A DNA stretch of 64,000 nt from assembly GCF_000739085.1 (NCBI RefSeq), contig NZ_CP009110.1, positions 682,001-746,000 on the forward strand, in the 5' to 3' direction. Positions 27,773 through 37,320 of this stretch are shown here, piece after piece. Numbering within the stretch: position 1 is the stretch's first letter; every line of letters starts with the position of its first letter. Origin of the DNA: Amycolatopsis methanolica 239. GTDB taxonomy: Bacteria; Actinomycetota; Actinomycetes; Mycobacteriales; Pseudonocardiaceae. A program made the translations under genes and the position numbers. The notes under the pieces were generated by a model. That model did no database searches. It saw nothing but the letters and a program-made list of their open reading frames with translations, and was not told where the DNA came from.

Positions 27773-27804
27773 ATGGGCGTCCCCACCAACTACGGAGGAA
27801 CCCA

Positions 27805-29265
27805 ATGACGGGAGCGCCCCCACGGGGCGTCGCGCGGCGGTCGGTGCTCAGGGGGGCACTGGCGGGCGGCGCGGCCCTCGCCACCGGCGGCCTGCTCGGC
27901 GCCTGCGGCGTCCGCCAGGACGCGCCGCGGATCGCCACCGACGACCGCTGGCGCCAGTTCGCAGGCGCCACGATCAACCTGATCTCCGAGAACACCGCCC
28001 CCACCGCGGCGATCGCGGCGAACCTCAGGCCGTTCACCGACCTGACCGGCATCAACGTCAACATCGTCACGCTGGAGCTGTCCGCACTGGTCCAGAAGGT
28101 CGCGCTCGACCTGGCCGGCGGCGAGTCGCAGTACCACGTGATCTACGCCGACCCCTACCAAGTGCTCGCGCCCTACTCGAAGGGCCTGGTCGACCTGCGT
28201 GAACTCGCCACGCAGCCGGGCCTGCCCGAGTTCACCGGCTGGGACGACTTCATCCCGACCCAGCTCGACGCGGCGGGCCGGTTCGGCGACCGGGACAAGA
28301 TCTTCGCCGTCCCCTACGACTGCCCGACGATGATCTGGCAGTACCGCGCCGACCTGTTCGACAAGTACGGCGCCCGCATGGCCGACGACCTCGGCTTCGA
28401 CCCGACCCCGGGCCTCGACCGCACCTGGGACGAGTACCTGCGGATCGCCCGGTGGTTCAACGACAACGCCGACGAGGTCGCCTACGGCACCGGCCACCAG
28501 GCCAAACAACACGACTCGCTGATGTGCGACTTCTCCAACGTGCTGTGGTCCTACGGCGGCGACTACTTCGACAACGGCACCGAGGTCGGCCTCTACGGCA
28601 CCACCGACCCCGGCCCGTGCCGCCTCGGCAGCGACCAGGCCATCGCCGCCGCCGAGTTCTACCAGCGGCTCCTGTCGATCGCCGACCCGTCGTCGAAGAC
28701 CTGGGACTGGAACGGTCTGGCCCCGGCGCTCAGCTCTGGCCGCATCGCGATGTGCGTCAACTGGCACGAATACGCCGCGGCCAACGAGAAGGCCATGCCG
28801 GGCCGGTTCGGCTACGCCCCGCTGCCGCGCGGGCCGGTCCGCTCCGCCAACCACTACGGCGGCTGCGGCATCGGCATCAATGGCAACACCCAGCCCAACG
28901 AGCGCATGGCCGCGTGGCTGTTCGTGCTCTGGGCGACCTCGACGCAGACGCAGCTGGCCAACCTCAAGAGCGAGGCGGGCGGCGGCACCCCGACCCGGCA
29001 GTCCGTCTACGACCTGCCCGAGGTCCGCGCCGCCGAGCACCGGCCCTCCGCGATGCCGAACATCCTCGCCGCGCCCGCCGTGGTGACCGCGTGGCAGCCG
29101 GAGAACATCGGTCTGCGGCCGAAGATCCCGATGTGGAACGAGTGCGACACCGCGGTCTACACGCAACTGTCCAAAATGCTCGCCGGTGACTCCTCGCCCG
29201 CGGACACCATGCGCGGCGCGGCCACGAAGATCGACCGGATCACGGCACGGGGGTGGGCGGCATGA
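27805..29265 (+). CDS. ABC sugar/polyol-binding lipoprotein
   Basis: A 486-residue substrate-binding protein of a carbohydrate (CUT1-type) importer. The N-terminus has a twin-arginine sequence (RRSVLRGAL) and a lipobox LLGAC with Cys34, so it is probably Tat-exported and lipid-anchored. The mature part has the usual extracellular solute-binding protein layout (PYDCPTMIWQYRADLFDKYG, GRIAMCVNW). GGAGGAA precedes the ATG. It overlaps the first permease gene by four bases. The downstream dehydrogenase and xylulokinase suggest a pentitol or hexitol as ligand. Confidence 0.88.
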   Translation: MTGAPPRGVARRSVLRGALAGGAALATGGLLGACGVRQDAPRIATDDRWRQFAGATINLISENTAPTAAIAANLRPFTDLTGINVNIVTLELSALVQKVALDLAGGESQYHVIYADPYQVLAPYSKGLVDLRELATQPGLPEFTGWDDFIPTQLDAAGRFGDRDKIFAVPYDCPTMIWQYRADLFDKYGARMADDLGFDPTPGLDRTWDEYLRIARWFNDNADEVAYGTGHQAKQHDSLMCDFSNVLWSYGGDYFDNGTEVGLYGTTDPGPCRLGSDQAIAAAEFYQRLLSIADPSSKTWDWNGLAPALSSGRIAMCVNWHEYAAANEKAMPGRFGYAPLPRGPVRSANHYGGCGIGINGNTQPNERMAAWLFVLWATSTQTQLANLKSEAGGGTPTRQSVYDLPEVRAAEHRPSAMPNILAAPAVVTAWQPENIGLRPKIPMWNECDTAVYTQLSKMLAGDSSPADTMRGAATKIDRITARGWAA

Positions 29266-30182
29266 CCACGACGCTCGACGCGCCCGCCGAGGCGCCGGTC
29301 CGGAACACCAAGCCGCGCAAGCGGATCGGCTTCCACGGCCTGATGATGACGCCGGGCACGGCCCTGCTCGCGCTGCTGTCGGTCATCCCGCTGGTCACGA
29401 TCACCGCGATGAGCTTCTCGCGCGTGCGCCTGCTCGGCGGGGTCGTGTTCGACAACGTCGGGCTGACCTACTGGGCGCGGCTGTTCGGCGATCTCGACCT
29501 GTGGGTGCAGTGGCTGCGCACCATCGCCTTCTTCGTGCTGACCGTCGGCCTGGAAATGCTGCTGGGCCTGGGATTCGCGCTGTGCCTGTGGAAGCTGGTG
29601 CGCGCCCGCAACCTGCTGCTGACGCTGTTCCTGCTGCCGATGTTCGTCGCGCCGGTGATCGTCGGCCTGCTCGGCCGGTTCCTCACCGACTCGACGTTCG
29701 GCCTCTACACGTGGCTGCTCGGCCTGGTCGGCTACCACGGCGACATCCTCGGCGGCGGCACGTCCGCGTTCCTGGCGGTGGTCGCGATGGACGTCTGGGA
29801 GTGGACGCCGCTGATCACGCTGGTGGTGCTCGCCGGGCTGACCGCGGTGCCGCAGAGCATCCGCGAGGCCGCCGCGCTGGACGGCGCGAACGGCTGGCAG
29901 ACCTTCCGCCACGTCCTGCTGCCCTCGATCTCCGGGGTGCTGCTGGTGGCGCTGCTGATCCGCTCGATGGACGCGATCCGCTACTTCGACATCATCAGCG
30001 TCACCACCAACGGCGGCCCCGCGGACGCGACCAAGACGGTGCCGATCCGGCTGTACGAAACGGCTTTCCGCTTCTTCGACCTCGGCTACGCCGCCGTGAT
30101 CGGGCTCGTCATGCTCGTCGTGACGATCCTCATCGCCCGGGCGTTCGTCCGGGTACTGGACAGGAAGGGGCTGACCCGATGA
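29262..30182 (+). CDS. ABC carbohydrate importer permease 1 (MalF-like)
   Basis: A 306-residue protein with six membrane segments. The cytoplasmic EAA loop is visible as IREAAALDGANGWQTFRHVLLPS (about 202-224), where the ATPase docks. The ATG overlaps the binding-protein stop (ATGA), and its own stop overlaps the next gene in the same way. No ATPase gene is present in this operon, so a shared MsiK-type ATPase encoded elsewhere is expected, as in other actinobacterial sugar importers. Confidence 0.9.
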   Translation: MTTTLDAPAEAPVRNTKPRKRIGFHGLMMTPGTALLALLSVIPLVTITAMSFSRVRLLGGVVFDNVGLTYWARLFGDLDLWVQWLRTIAFFVLTVGLEMLLGLGFALCLWKLVRARNLLLTLFLLPMFVAPVIVGLLGRFLTDSTFGLYTWLLGLVGYHGDILGGGTSAFLAVVAMDVWEWTPLITLVVLAGLTAVPQSIREAAALDGANGWQTFRHVLLPSISGVLLVALLIRSMDAIRYFDIISVTTNGGPADATKTVPIRLYETAFRFFDLGYAAVIGLVMLVVTILIARAFVRVLDRKGLTR

Positions 30183-31024
30183 CGAGCGCCATCGACCGCA
30201 CGCCGCTGCGCGCCCGGCTGGGCGTCCGCGCCGTGGTGATCGTCGGTCTGCTGTGGACACTGGTGCCACTGGTGTGGATGGTGGCGTCCTCGTTCAAGTC
30301 CGATGTGGACGTCACGGCCGCGGAGCCGGAGTTCCTGTTCCAGCCCACGCTGGAGAACTACCGCAGCCTGTTCACCGGGGCCAACAACCTCGGCCCCTAC
30401 ATCTGGCACAGCGTGCTCGCGTCCGGGATCTCCTCGGCGCTCGCCGTCGCGATCGGCGCGCTGGCCGGCTACGGGCTCGCCGGGACCCGCATGCGGGCCA
30501 AGAAGCACGTCGCGTTCTGGATCATCTCGACCCGGATGGCGCCGATCGCCGTCGTGGTGCTGCCGCTGTTCCTGCTGTTCCGCGGCGCGAACCTGATCGA
30601 CAGCATCCCCGGGCTGATCCTGGCGTACCTGACGTTCAACCTGCCGTTCGCGATCTGGCTGATGAGCGCGTTCTTCGCCGAGGTGCCGCCGTCGGTGGAG
30701 GAGTCGGCGCTGGTCGCGGGCTGCACGCGGTGGCAGGCGTTCTGGCACGTCGTGCTGCCGCTGACCAAGTCGGGCCTGGTGACTACCTTCGTGCTGTGCC
30801 TGGTGTTCTCCTGGAACGACTACGCGTTCGCGCTGGTGTTCAGCGGTCCGCACTCGCAGACCCTGCCGATCGCCGCCGACCAGCTCGTGACGCAGACGGG
30901 AATCGACTGGGGCCAGCTCACGGCCATCGGCACTATTGTGGTGTTGCCGATGATCGCGGCCGGTCTCGCCGTGCGCCGGTGGCTGGTCACCGGCCTGACG
31001 CTGGGAGCCGTGACAGGTGAGTGA
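30179..31024 (+). CDS. ABC carbohydrate importer permease 2 (MalG-like)
   Basis: A 281-residue protein with six membrane segments, the second half of the channel. The EAA loop is VEESALVAGCTRWQAFWHVVLPLT. It starts at the ATG overlapping the permease 1 stop and runs eight bases into the dehydrogenase gene. The N-terminal WTLVPLVWMVASSFK and an outside loop around FLFQPTLENYRSLF are typical of this family. Confidence 0.9.
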   Translation: MTSAIDRTPLRARLGVRAVVIVGLLWTLVPLVWMVASSFKSDVDVTAAEPEFLFQPTLENYRSLFTGANNLGPYIWHSVLASGISSALAVAIGALAGYGLAGTRMRAKKHVAFWIISTRMAPIAVVVLPLFLLFRGANLIDSIPGLILAYLTFNLPFAIWLMSAFFAEVPPSVEESALVAGCTRWQAFWHVVLPLTKSGLVTTFVLCLVFSWNDYAFALVFSGPHSQTLPIAADQLVTQTGIDWGQLTAIGTIVVLPMIAAGLAVRRWLVTGLTLGAVTGE

Positions 31025-32045
31025 AGTGCCCGCGACGATGAAGGTCGCCGTGCTGTACGGGATCCGCGACATCCGCGTCGAGGAGCGTCCCGTGCCGGAG
31101 CCTGCGCCGGACGAGGTGCTGATCCGGGTCGCCTCCGTCGGCACCTGCGGTTCCGACGTGCACTACTACGAGCACGGCCGCATCGGGGACTTCGTCGTCG
31201 AGCAGCCGCTGGTCCTCGGCCACGAGCCCAGCGGCGTGGTCGTCGCCAGGGGCAAGGACGCGCAACGGCACGAGATCGGCGCGCGGGTGGCGCTCGAACC
31301 CGGCGTGCCGTGCTCGGTGTGCGCCGAGTGCAAGGCGGGCCGCTACAACCTGTGCCCGCGCATGCGGTTCTTCGGCACGCCGCCGATCGACGGTGCGTTC
31401 TGCGAGTACGTGGTGCTGCGCGAGGACTTCGCGCACCCGGTGCCGGACGAGCTCAGCGACGACGCGGCCGGACTGCTCGAACCGCTGTCGGTGGGCGTGT
31501 GGGCGAGCCGCAAGTCCCGCGTGGCGCCGGGCAGCCGCGTGCTGATCACCGGAGCCGGCCCGATCGGGCTGGTCGCGACGCAGACCGCGCGGGCGTTCGG
31601 CGCGAGCGAGGTCGTGGTCACCGACGTCAACCCGCGCCGCCTGCAAGTGGCGGAGGAGCTGGGCGCGACCGCGACGATCGACGTGTCGCGGGAGAGCCTG
31701 GCCGACGCCGGGTTCGAGCCGGACGTGCTGCTCGAATGCTCGGGCGTGCCCGCCGCGGCCGGGCAGGCGATCCGCACGGTCGCCCGCGCCGGCCGCGTCG
31801 TGCTGATCGGCATGGGCGGCGACGAGATCCCGCTGCCGCTGGCGCACGTGCAGAACTTCGAGCTGAAGGTCACCGGTACGTTCCGGTACGCGAACACGTG
31901 GCCGACGGCGATCGCGCTGGCCGCGGGCGGTGAGGTCGACCTGGACCGCCTGGTCACCCACCGGTTCGGGCTGGACGAGGTCGAGCAGGCCCTCACCATC
32001 GCCGGGAAGGACGACTCGGTCATCAAGGCGGTGGTGCGTGCCTAG
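31017..32045 (+). CDS. Zinc-dependent polyol dehydrogenase (sorbitol/xylitol type)
   Basis: A 342-residue medium-chain dehydrogenase that should oxidise a polyol to a ketose with NAD. The catalytic zinc ligands are Cys44 (GTCGSD) and His69-Glu70 (GHEPSG). The four structural-zinc Cys are in CSVCAECKAGRYNLC. The nucleotide motif is ITGAGPIGLVA. YYEHGRIGDFVV is typical of the sorbitol/xylitol group. An in-frame ATG at 31038 is an alternative start; the GTG at 31017 has GGGAG upstream. With xylulokinase downstream, the likely product is D-xylulose, from xylitol or D-arabinitol. Confidence 0.88.
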   Translation: MSEVPATMKVAVLYGIRDIRVEERPVPEPAPDEVLIRVASVGTCGSDVHYYEHGRIGDFVVEQPLVLGHEPSGVVVARGKDAQRHEIGARVALEPGVPCSVCAECKAGRYNLCPRMRFFGTPPIDGAFCEYVVLREDFAHPVPDELSDDAAGLLEPLSVGVWASRKSRVAPGSRVLITGAGPIGLVATQTARAFGASEVVVTDVNPRRLQVAEELGATATIDVSRESLADAGFEPDVLLECSGVPAAAGQAIRTVARAGRVVLIGMGGDEIPLPLAHVQNFELKVTGTFRYANTWPTAIALAAGGEVDLDRLVTHRFGLDEVEQALTIAGKDDSVIKAVVRA

Positions 32046-32829
32046 ACCGTCCGACGCCGAAGTCGAGCAGCGCCGCCAGGAGGTCCTGCGGCACGTGATC
32101 GACTGCGGTGAGGTGCGCATCGACCAGCTGACCGAGCAGTTCGGGGTCAGCCTGATGACGATGCACCGCGACCTCGACGACCTCGCCGAGCGGCGGCTGC
32201 TGCGCAAGCTGCGCGGCAAAGTGGCGGCGTACCCCGCGCTGACCATGGAGACGGCGAAGCGCTTCCGGGAGAACCTCAACCTGCCGGTGAAGGAAGCGTT
32301 GTCGGCGCTGGCGTTCGAGCAAGTGGCGGCGGGGCAGACGGTGTTCGTCGACGACTCGACGACGTTGTTCCCGCTGGTCCGCCGGTTCCCGGAGCTGGGG
32401 CGGCTGGTGGTGATCACCAACTCGCTGGAGGAGGCCCGTATCCTCGGCGAGGCGGATGGCGTCGAGGTGCTGCTGCTCGGCGGCCGCTACACGGAGTTCG
32501 ACTCGTGCAGCGGCCCGGACACCGTCGTCGCCCTTGGCCGGATGCGCGCCGACGTTGGGTTCGTCTCCGCGACCGCGGTCGCAGGCGGGCGGCTGTACCA
32601 CCCGGTGCGCGACTACGCCGACCTCAAGACGGCCGCGCTGGCCGCGTCGAACCGGAACGTGCTGGTGGTCGACCATTCGAAGTTCGGCCGCACGGCGACC
32701 TACGACTACGGTGACGTCGGCGCCTACGACGTCGTGATCACCGACGACATGACGCCTGCCGACGAGATCGCCGCGATGCGCGCGCTCGGTGTGGAAGTGC
32801 TGGTGGCCGAAGTTCCGGAGGGATCATGA
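32038..32829 (+). CDS. DeoR-family transcriptional regulator
   Basis: A 263-residue repressor. The N-terminal winged HTH ([34 protein letters not shown]) is followed by the DeoR sugar-phosphate sensor domain with [16 protein letters not shown] and [10 protein letters not shown]. It lies inside the catabolic operon, its GTG start overlapping the dehydrogenase by eight bases and its stop overlapping xylB (ATGA). It probably autoregulates the operon in response to a phosphorylated intermediate such as xylulose-5-phosphate. Confidence 0.88.
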   Translation: MPRPSDAEVEQRRQEVLRHVIDCGEVRIDQLTEQFGVSLMTMHRDLDDLAERRLLRKLRGKVAAYPALTMETAKRFRENLNLPVKEALSALAFEQVAAGQTVFVDDSTTLFPLVRRFPELGRLVVITNSLEEARILGEADGVEVLLLGGRYTEFDSCSGPDTVVALGRMRADVGFVSATAVAGGRLYHPVRDYADLKTAALAASNRNVLVVDHSKFGRTATYDYGDVGAYDVVITDDMTPADEIAAMRALGVEVLVAEVPEGS

Positions 32830-34238
32830 CGGACAAGCTCGTGGCCGGGGTCGACTCGTCCACCCAGTCGACCAAGATCGTCGTCTGCGACGCGGAGACC
32901 GGCGCGGTCGTGCGCACCGGCCGTGCCGCGCACCCGGACGCGACCGAGGTGGACCCGCGCGAGTGGTGGCGGGCGTTCACCGAGGCCAGCGACGGGTTGC
33001 TGGACGGTGTCCAGGCGCTCGGCGTCGGTGGTCAGCAGCACGGCATGGTGACGCTCGACGAGGACGGCGAGGTCGTGCGGCCGGCGTTGCTGTGGAACGA
33101 CACGCGCTCCGGGCAGGCGGCTGAGGACCTGGTGCGGGAGCTGGGCGGCCCGGCGGCGTGGACCGAGGCGGTCGGCTCGGTGCCGGTCGCCAGCTTCACC
33201 GTGACGAAGCTGCGGTGGCTCGCGGAGAACGAGCCGGAGCTGGCCGACCGGGTGGCCCGCGTGGTGCTGCCGCACGACTGGCTGACCTGGCGCCTGACCG
33301 GCGGCGAGGCGGTGACCGACCGCGGCGACGCGTCCGGCACGGGTTACTTCTCTCCGGCGGAGGGCGTGTACCGGCGGGACATCCTCAAGCACGCGTTCGG
33401 CGGGCGGGACCCGGAACTGCCGCGGGTGCTGGGCCCGGCGCAGGTGGCCGGGCGGACGCCGGACGGGGTGCTGGTGTCGGCGGGCACGGGCGACAACATG
33501 GCCGCGGCGCTGGCGCTCGGTCTCGGCGAGGGCGACGTCGTGGTGTCCCTGGGCACGAGCGGCACGGTGTTCGGCGTGTGCGAGACGGCGTCCGCCGACG
33601 CCACCGGGCTGGTCGCCGGTTTCGCCGACGCGACCGGCCGGTTCCTGCCGCTGGCCTGCACGCTCAACGCGGCGCGCGTCCTGACCGCGACGGCCGCGAT
33701 GCTGGGCACCGACCTGGCCGGGCTCGACCGGCTGGCGCTGGCGGCCCAGCCGGGCGCCGAGGGGCTGACGCTGCTGCCGTACCTGGACGGCGAGCGCACC
33801 CCGAACCTGCCCACCGCGGCCGGTTCGCTGCACGGCCTGCGCCGGGGCAACATGACGCCGGAAAACCTGGCGCGCGCCGCGGTCGAAGGGATGCTGTGCG
33901 GCCTGTCGGCGGGCCTCGACGCGGTGGCGGCGCAAGGCCTGGCCGCCCGGCGGGTGCTCCTGATCGGCGGGGCGGCCCAGTCCGAGGCGGTGCGGGCCAT
34001 CGCGCCCATCGTGTTCGGGGTGCCGGTGGTGGTGCCGGAGCCGGCGGAGCACGTCGCGCTGGGGGCCGCGCGCCAGGCGGCCTGGGCGCTGGCGGGAGGT
34101 GCCGAGCCGCCGGTGTGGGAGGCCAAGGCGCAGGTGACGCTGGAGCAGCCGCAGTCGCCCGAGGTCGGGGACGAGATCCGCGGCAGGCACCTGGCGGTGC
34201 GACAGCTGGTGCACGATGTGCCGGTGCTGGGGGCGTGA
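32826..34238 (+). CDS. xylB: Xylulokinase (FGGY family)
   Basis: A 470-residue sugar kinase that should phosphorylate D-xylulose for the pentose phosphate pathway. The N-terminal [15 protein letters not shown], the substrate motif [12 protein letters not shown], and the ATP part [29 protein letters not shown] and [12 protein letters not shown] fit XylB. It is the last gene of the six-gene polyol operon. No clear terminator follows; the 400-bp gap to alr contains repeat copy C. Confidence 0.9.
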   Translation: MTDKLVAGVDSSTQSTKIVVCDAETGAVVRTGRAAHPDATEVDPREWWRAFTEASDGLLDGVQALGVGGQQHGMVTLDEDGEVVRPALLWNDTRSGQAAEDLVRELGGPAAWTEAVGSVPVASFTVTKLRWLAENEPELADRVARVVLPHDWLTWRLTGGEAVTDRGDASGTGYFSPAEGVYRRDILKHAFGGRDPELPRVLGPAQVAGRTPDGVLVSAGTGDNMAAALALGLGEGDVVVSLGTSGTVFGVCETASADATGLVAGFADATGRFLPLACTLNAARVLTATAAMLGTDLAGLDRLALAAQPGAEGLTLLPYLDGERTPNLPTAAGSLHGLRRGNMTPENLARAAVEGMLCGLSAGLDAVAAQGLAARRVLLIGGAAQSEAVRAIAPIVFGVPVVVPEPAEHVALGAARQAAWALAGGAEPPVWEAKAQVTLEQPQSPEVGDEIRGRHLAVRQLVHDVPVLGA

Positions 34239-34429
34239 GGTAGGGGAGGGACCGACGAGCTCGCCCGGCGCAGGACGCGCAGGCATCCGGGACGCGAGGG
34301 CCGACCGCGCCCCGCTTGGGGTACCGGGTGCCCGACAGCGGGCCGGCAGCGCGAGTGAGCTGCCCCACGCTCGCAGGCATTGCCAGCACCCAACCGCCAC
34401 CGGCAACGCGAGCCCCCGACCACACCCCA

Positions 34430-34605
34430 GGCCTCCCCCGCCCCCGATCCGCAGCCGATGTTTGGTCGCCGACCACGGGTGTCAACGTACTCGTTCCCGC
34501 CTTGACACCCCTGCTCGGCGACCAATACACACTCGACGTAAGGGGGCGGGGGAGGCCGGCACCCGGCCCGGCCCGCGACGCCGTGAGGCGTCCTTCCCGC
34601 CCGCA
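34430..34605 (+). repeat. Structured intergenic repeat, diverged copy C
   Basis: A diverged relative of copies A and B. The 23-base arms lie at 34465-34487 and 34500-34522, with a 12-nt loop that differs from that of copy A at one base. Two stem pairs differ from A/B by changes on both sides (G-C to T-A, and C-G to G-C). The flanking CCCCCGCCCCC/GGGGGCGGGGG arms form an outer stem. The GTGA-capped hairpin is at 34577-34592, with paired changes at its base. The rest of 34239-34643 shows no gene. Confidence 0.7.
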
Positions 34606-34643
34606 GGGCGCCCGGCGGCCCGGACGTGGGAAAATGGGCCCCG

Positions 34644-35768
34644 ATGAGCCCCGATCTCCCCCGCGCCGAGGTTGTCGTCGACCTGGCTGCCCTGCGGCAC
34701 AACGTCGCCCTGCTCGCGAGCCGGGCGGCGGTTTCCGGTGCCGCCACGATGGCGGTCGTGAAGGCCGACGGCTACGGCCACGGCGCGGTCCCCGTCGCGC
34801 GCGCCGCGCTGCAGGCGGGCGCGACCTGGCTAGGCGCCTGCTCGCTCGGCGAGGCGCTCGCGCTGCGCGAGGCGGGCCTCACCGCGCCCATCCTGGCCTG
34901 GCTCGACCTGCCGGCCACCGACTTCGCGCCCGGCGTCGCCGCGGACGTCGACCTCGCGGCCAGCTCCCGGGCGGAACTCGCGCGCATCGCCGACGCCGCC
35001 CGTCGTACCGGCAAGCGCGCCCGGGTCCACCTGAAGATCGACACCGGGCTGTCCCGCAACGGCTGCCCCGCCGCGGACTGGCCCGCCCTGGTGAAGGAGG
35101 CCGCCGGGGAGCCGGAGGTCGAGGTGGTCGCGATCTGGTCGCACCTCGCGTGCGCTGACGAGCCGGGCCACCCGTCGATCGACCAGCAGGCCGAGCGCTT
35201 CGCCGCGGCGTACGAGATCGCCCGCGAGGCCGGCCTGAAACCGTTGCGGCACCTGGCGAACTCGGCCGCCACCCTGAACCGGCCGGACCTGCACTTCGAC
35301 CTCGTCCGCCCGGGCATCGCGATCTACGGCCTCAACCCCAACCCGGAGCCCGGGGACCTGCGCCCGGTGATGACGTTCCGCTCGTCGGTCGTGCTCACCA
35401 AACGGATCCGCGCCGGCGAGTCCGTCTCTTATGGACACACGTGGACCGCGCAGCGGGACACCACGCTCGCCCTCGTGCCCACCGGGTACGCGGACGGGGT
35501 GCCGCGCACGCTGTCCGGCCGGATGGACGTGTGGCTGCACGGCAAGCGCCGTCCGGTCGCCGGTCGCGTGTGCATGGACCAGCTGGTCGTGGACTGCGGT
35601 GACGACGAGCCGCCGCTGGGCACGGAGGTGGTCCTGTTCGGCGACGGTGCGCGGGGCGAGCCGACCGCGCGCGAATGGGCCGACAAGATCGGCACCATCG
35701 ACTACGAGATCGTCACCGGCATGTACCGGCCCCGGATCCGGCGGCGGTACCTGGGGGAGGACGTCTGA
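34644..35768 (+). CDS. alr: Alanine racemase
   Basis: A 374-residue PLP enzyme that makes D-alanine for peptidoglycan. The PLP lysine is Lys40 (MAVVKADGYGHGA). The second catalytic base is Tyr263 in SYGHTW. A fold-III barrel and C-terminal beta domain (RVCMDQLVVDCGDD) are clear. I chose the ATG at 34644; an in-frame GTG at 34626 is also possible. The stop overlaps the ATG of the hydrolase gene (TGATG). The order alr - hydrolase - tsaE is common in actinobacteria. Confidence 0.95.
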   Translation: MSPDLPRAEVVVDLAALRHNVALLASRAAVSGAATMAVVKADGYGHGAVPVARAALQAGATWLGACSLGEALALREAGLTAPILAWLDLPATDFAPGVAADVDLAASSRAELARIADAARRTGKRARVHLKIDTGLSRNGCPAADWPALVKEAAGEPEVEVVAIWSHLACADEPGHPSIDQQAERFAAAYEIAREAGLKPLRHLANSAATLNRPDLHFDLVRPGIAIYGLNPNPEPGDLRPVMTFRSSVVLTKRIRAGESVSYGHTWTAQRDTTLALVPTGYADGVPRTLSGRMDVWLHGKRRPVAGRVCMDQLVVDCGDDEPPLGTEVVLFGDGARGEPTAREWADKIGTIDYEIVTGMYRPRIRRRYLGEDV

Positions 35769-36865
35769 TGGTGTCCCGCCGGATGCTCACCGTGCTCGGC
35801 GGTGCCGCCGCGCTGGTCACCGGCACCGCGGCGGCCACCATCGCGGTGACCGCGCCGCAGCAGCGCCAGCGGGACCACCTCACCGGTGAACGGCTCGGCA
35901 CCCTCGACCCGGACCGCACCTCCACGGTCGCCGCGGACGACGGCACCCCGTTGTCGGTGTCCGAGATCGACCCGGCCGACGGCGGCAAACCCGAGCTGAC
36001 CGTGGTGGGTGTGCACGGGTTCGCGTTGTCGCAGCTGAGCTGGCACTTCCAGCGCCGCGACCTGGCCTTGCTCACGTTGCCGCGCGTGCGGCAGGTCTAC
36101 TACGACCACCGCGGGCACGGCGCGTCCGGCCCGGCGAACGAGAAGACCAGCACCATCGAACAGCTGGCCCGTGACCTCGACGCGGTGCTGCGCGCCGTCG
36201 CGCCGGAAGGGCCGATCGCGCTCATGGGGCACTCGATGGGCGGCATGGTGGTCATGGAGCTGGCCCAGCAGAACCCGGAGTTGTTCGCCGAGCGGATCTG
36301 CGGGGTCGCGTTCATCGCGACCGCGGCCGGCGAAGTGGGCCGCAAGGGGCTGCCGCGCGGGCTGCTGTCCAAGTACAACCCGCTGACCCGCGGGGTCGGC
36401 GAGCTCGCCGGGTGGCAGCCGGGGCTGGTCGAGTTCGTGCGGGCCGCGGGCGGGCAGCTGACCCGGCAGGCCGTGCGGCTGCTCGCGTTCGGCTCCCGCG
36501 ACGTCGACCCGCGCGTGGTCGACTTCATGCTCGAAATGCTGGCTGTGACGTCGGTCAAGGAGCTGGTCGGGTTCGTCGACACGCTCGGCAGCCACAACCG
36601 GTACGCCGCGCTCGCGGGTCTGAAGCACGCGCACGTGCTGGTGATCGGCGCCGACACCGACCGGTTCACGCCGTACTCGCACGCGGAGCGGATCGCGGCG
36701 GAGCTGCCCGACGCCGAGCTGGTGCGGGTGCGCGGCGCCGGGCACATGGTGCAGCTCGAACAGCCCGAGGTGGTCGACAGCCACCTCATCGACCTGGTAC
36801 AGCGGTGCGCGGGTGTGACGGACGAGTCCCGTCCGCGGCGGATGTGGCGGTGGTTGAACCAATGA
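35768..36865 (+). CDS. Alpha/beta hydrolase with N-terminal signal/anchor
   Basis: A 365-residue hydrolase. Residues 7-27 form a hydrophobic signal or anchor (LTVLGGAAALVTGTAAATIAV). The hydrolase fold has GVHGFALS as oxyanion loop, DHRGHGAS, the nucleophile motif GHSMGGM, an acid near GADTDRFTP and His in GAGHMVQLEQ. A lid-like insert lies between. The gene is translationally coupled to alr and tsaE by overlaps of one and four bases. The substrate is unknown. Confidence 0.82.
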   Translation: MVSRRMLTVLGGAAALVTGTAAATIAVTAPQQRQRDHLTGERLGTLDPDRTSTVAADDGTPLSVSEIDPADGGKPELTVVGVHGFALSQLSWHFQRRDLALLTLPRVRQVYYDHRGHGASGPANEKTSTIEQLARDLDAVLRAVAPEGPIALMGHSMGGMVVMELAQQNPELFAERICGVAFIATAAGEVGRKGLPRGLLSKYNPLTRGVGELAGWQPGLVEFVRAAGGQLTRQAVRLLAFGSRDVDPRVVDFMLEMLAVTSVKELVGFVDTLGSHNRYAALAGLKHAHVLVIGADTDRFTPYSHAERIAAELPDAELVRVRGAGHMVQLEQPEVVDSHLIDLVQRCAGVTDESRPRRMWRWLNQ

Positions 36866-37320
36866 GCATCGAGTTAGCGACGGCGGACGACACGGTGGCG
36901 TTCGGCGAGTCGCTTGGCCGTGCGCTGCGGGCGGGCGACGTCGTCCTGCTCGCCGGTCCGCTCGGCGCGGGCAAGACCGTGCTGACGCGCGGGATCGCGG
37001 CCGGGCTGGGGGTGTCCGGGCGGGTCAGCTCGCCGACGTTCGTGCTCGCGCGGGTGCACCCGGCGGGGGAGCGGGGCGTCGCGCTGGTGCACGTCGACGC
37101 CTACCGCCTCGGCGGTGACCTCGCGCAGCTGGACGACCTGGACCTGGACACCGACCTCGAATCGGCCGCCGTGGTCGTGGAGTGGGGCGAGGGTTCCGCG
37201 GAGCGGCTGTCGTCCGACCATCTGGTGGTCCGGCTCGACCGGCGGCCCGACGACGTGCGGGAACTGACCCTGGAGCCGCACGGTTCGTGGGTCGAGCGCG
37301 TGCCCGAGCTGGTGGGCTGA
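36862..37320 (+). CDS. tsaE: tRNA t6A synthesis ATPase TsaE
   Basis: A 152-residue P-loop ATPase of the t6A37 tRNA modification complex (TsaB-TsaD-TsaE). Walker A is GPLGAGKTVLTRG (residues about 33-45). SSPTFVLARVH and VVVEWGEG are conserved family motifs. It overlaps the upstream hydrolase gene (ATGA). In mycobacteria tsaE is close to tsaB, rimI and tsaD; here a 6.2-kb accessory block separates them. Confidence 0.95.
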   Translation: MSIELATADDTVAFGESLGRALRAGDVVLLAGPLGAGKTVLTRGIAAGLGVSGRVSSPTFVLARVHPAGERGVALVHVDAYRLGGDLAQLDDLDLDTDLESAAVVVEWGEGSAERLSSDHLVVRLDRRPDDVRELTLEPHGSWVERVPELVG

